From Sambucus nigra (taxonomy: Eukaryota > Streptophyta > Magnoliopsida > Dipsacales > Adoxaceae): a DNA stretch of 64,000 nt. The notes under the pieces are model-generated. The model worked only from the letters and a program-made list of their open reading frames with translations, did no database searches and was not told the origin of the DNA. The position numbers and the translations under genes are program-made. The stretch covers positions 124,619,810-124,683,809 of the forward strand of contig OX422220.1 of assembly GCA_949130495.1 (NCBI GenBank), given 5' to 3'. This document shows positions 62,104 through 64,000 of this stretch, piece after piece (the stretch's first letter is position 1; every line of letters begins with the position of its first letter).

Positions 62104-62773
62104 ATGGAAGCATTACCACCCATTCCAGCAGTCCCAGTTCAGCAGGGACAACTTCAGTATGGGAGTGTGTATCAGCTCCAGCAGGTCACAGCCCCACAGG
62201 ATCCACCAGCAATTGAGGGTATGTTCTCTATTCAGGGGACTCTGGGGCGTATTTTATTTGATACGGGGGCTACACATTGTTTCATTGCTATGAGATTTGC
62301 ACGCACCATTGGGTTGTTAGACACCGCCGAGAGTACGGTTACTTGTGTAGATTCGCCGTTGAGTAGGGGTTCCGTGATTTCCCTTGTATGTAGAGGCGTG
62401 GGTATAGAGATTGGGAGGTTTACTTTACCCGCGGATATGTTAGTGTTAGAGATGACCGAGTATGATGCCATTATTGGTATGGATTGGCTAGTTGCGTATC
62501 GAGCCATGATTGACTGTTTTAGTAGGAGTATTATCTTTGCCATTCCCGGGCAGGAGATGTTTTTTGTGGCGATGCCTCGTCCTGAGGGAGGATCGTCCAC
62601 TCACTTGTACTATATAGAGGAGGAGACCTCTAAGGAAGTGGTGATACCGCTTGATTTGATTCTGGTTGTTTGAGAGTTTGCCAATGTATTTCAGGATATA
62701 CCTGGATTACCTCTGAGTAGGGAGATAGATTTTGTGATCTATTTGACGCCGGGCACTCGACCTATTGCCCGCG
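62104..62773 (+). pseudogene. Copy B protease and start of reverse transcriptase
   Basis: The protease active site [14 protein letters not shown] is intact, followed by [15 protein letters not shown] at 62671-62673 replaces the CGA (Arg) of copy A. Text equivalent to PGTRPIAR runs to the copia LTR at 62774. A shift separates it from gag. Confidence 0.9.
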
Positions 62774-63832
62774 TGAGAAACGTGTGTGCTCGCGTTCAAA
62801 TGATCAAACCATATATAAAACCCTTTTAACACAAACAAACCCTAAACATGCAGCAGTATGTGATTGAATAAATAGATAATCTACGCAAGAACATTCAAAC
62901 ACATGCAATTAAGGAAAAATCCCCCTCAGGGGCAAAACCATTTATTTTCACTATAATTTGTAAGAAAACGGCTTACAATCGGATTACAATGAAAATACAA
63001 GTTGACTAAGAATTACCCTCGGGTATCGGATTCTGTAGTCGCGGCTGGAATTATCCCTTTCCAGTAGGGCTGCAATGAAGAAGAAGAACAGTCTCCTCCA
63101 CAAGGGTTGAACAAACCAAAGTTGTGTTCTTGGGTTGCAAAAGGATTCACAAAGGTTTGGCAATGATGTGTGAATCAAAACATGAGTCTTGGGACTCAAG
63201 AATATGAAGACTAGGTGTATTTGGACTCTCAAATTCGTCTCCTAAAGTCTTGCAAAACAACTCCCTCGAAGTTGGTATTTATAGGAAAAAATATGAAGAG
63301 TCCCACGTTCTTAAAACTCTAAAATTCTATCCAGCATACAAAAAAAACAACATTCTTTAAGGAATTTTCTCTATCTTCAAAAGGTCATAACTCCTTCACC
63401 GTAGCTCGGATTGAGGTGCCGTTTTTTCCAGTATCTTCGTTGCGGCGAGCTCTTCAACTTTCTAGTTGACCAGACCTCCGAACTATGGATGTGAAATTAC
63501 GAAAATGCCCTTGAACTCTCCTATTGTGCCTTTTTTTCACTGTTTTGACTTCCCTTGCGTACCACTTGCATTAAGTCCCTAAAATCTTGGAACGTGAAGT
63601 CATTGAGGAAGATGTGGGACATATTAGTGGAGATAATGCATGCTTGATTCCCGGAATTCGGATAGAGGCCGTCATGAGGCAGATGTGGGACATATTAGTG
63701 GAGATAATGCAAGCTTGATTCCCGGAATTCGGATAGAGGCCGTCATGTGAGATCGTGAGGAGACGTGCCAAATGTAGCGGAGTACGACATAAATAAATGA
63801 AACATTTCGGACATGTGAAAAATGTCCTTACA
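62774..63832 (-). repeat. 3' LTR of a copia element running off the right edge
   Basis: On the - strand it starts TGTAAGGACATT right after a polypurine tract and ends CACACACGTTTCTCA. A TATA box (CCTATAAATACC) lies at 63275-63286. 1,059 bases. It sits inside copy B pol; the flank is CCGCG (62769-62773). The rest of the element should lie right of 64000. Confidence 0.75.
63611..63747. repeat. 71-bp tandem duplication in the copia LTR
   Basis: GATGTGGGACATATTAGTGG starts at 63611 and 63682, and both copies end at GAGGCCGTCATG. Only one substitution is seen inside the shared part (GCATGC against GCAAGC). Confidence 0.93.
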
Positions 63833-63847
63833 AATCTCCCCCTATGT
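63833..63847 (-). other. Polypurine tract of the copia element
   Basis: On the - strand CATAGGGGGAGATT directly before TGTAAGG. Confidence 0.8.
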
Positions 63848-64000
63848 CTATGCCGGTACATACATAAAAAATCCGAATTATCAAATATGAAATTGCCTAT
63901 ACAAATCTACCCTCCCATGAACCCAAAACTGGAAAAGGTACAAATGAATAGTCTTCATCGTTTGTTCTTTAATTCTTCAGGAATCTCAAAACTTTTCTCA
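63848..64000 (-). other. Internal 3' end of the copia element
   Basis: No protein seen in these 150 bases; they precede the 3' LTR and should follow the stop of pol. Confidence 0.5.

Larger units (their letters stand above)
57911..62773 (+). mobile_element. Tekay/Del-type chromovirus, copy B, interrupted at the right
   Basis: Same family as copy A in the opposite orientation: LTR 57911-60727, PBS 60728-60745, gag 60911-62041, protease 62104-62673, and the start of reverse transcriptase cut at 62773 by a copia LTR. The remaining pol may lie beyond the window. Its LTR differs from copy A clearly more than the two copy A LTRs differ from each other. Confidence 0.92.

Overview
The window is repeat-rich nuclear DNA of a flowering plant, most likely a eudicot. 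Evidence: Ty3/gypsy and Ty1/copia retrotransposons primed by the plant initiator-Met tRNA (TGGTATCAGAGC), a plant L1 LINE, a PIF/Harbinger transposon, a SINE, GT-AG introns of about 100 bp and long TA microsatellites. I see no intact host gene. Every recognisable gene is a transposon gene or transposon cargo, and nearly all carry stops or frameshifts. The species cannot be named from the sequence.

Layout. (1) 1-18550: the 3' half of a Tat-like Ty3/gypsy element on the + strand. It has a decayed integrase, an inverted intron-containing plant mobile domain (PMD) gene on the - strand, and a 3' LTR. A complete 10.7-kb Tekay/Del-type chromovirus (copy A, 3347-14020, - strand, target duplication AATAA) sits inside the PMD gene. 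(2) 18551-24403: AT-rich DNA without a supported gene. (3) 24404-28249: a run of palindromic elements separated by (TA)n microsatellites. (4) 28570-38639: a 10-kb PIF/Harbinger element with matching ends and TTA duplications. It holds a Myb-like ORF1 split by a 3-kb solo LTR, an unrecognised gene, a transposase lacking its first catalytic Asp, and a second multi-exon PMD gene. (5) 38643-42640: old repeat DNA with one SINE. (6) 42640-50230: a gag-only copia-type element containing a solo-LTR-like insert. (7) 50231-51488: decayed copia reverse transcriptase/RNase H, then a 200-N gap. (8) 51689-53472: a decayed gypsy LTR and gag. (9) 53473-57910: an L1 LINE on the - strand. (10) 57911-62773: Tekay copy B on the + strand, inserted in the LINE and cut by a copia LTR (62774-63832) whose body runs off the right edge.

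Two themes stand out. First, two unrelated transposon classes each carry a spliced PMD gene with its own TATA box. Second, short palindromes of the CGTTCGAACG type are clustered in LTRs of gypsy and copia elements that are otherwise unrelated. The TA-bounded palindromic elements form a third, largely independent system. LTR identities, element ages and family names are judged by eye and were not computed.
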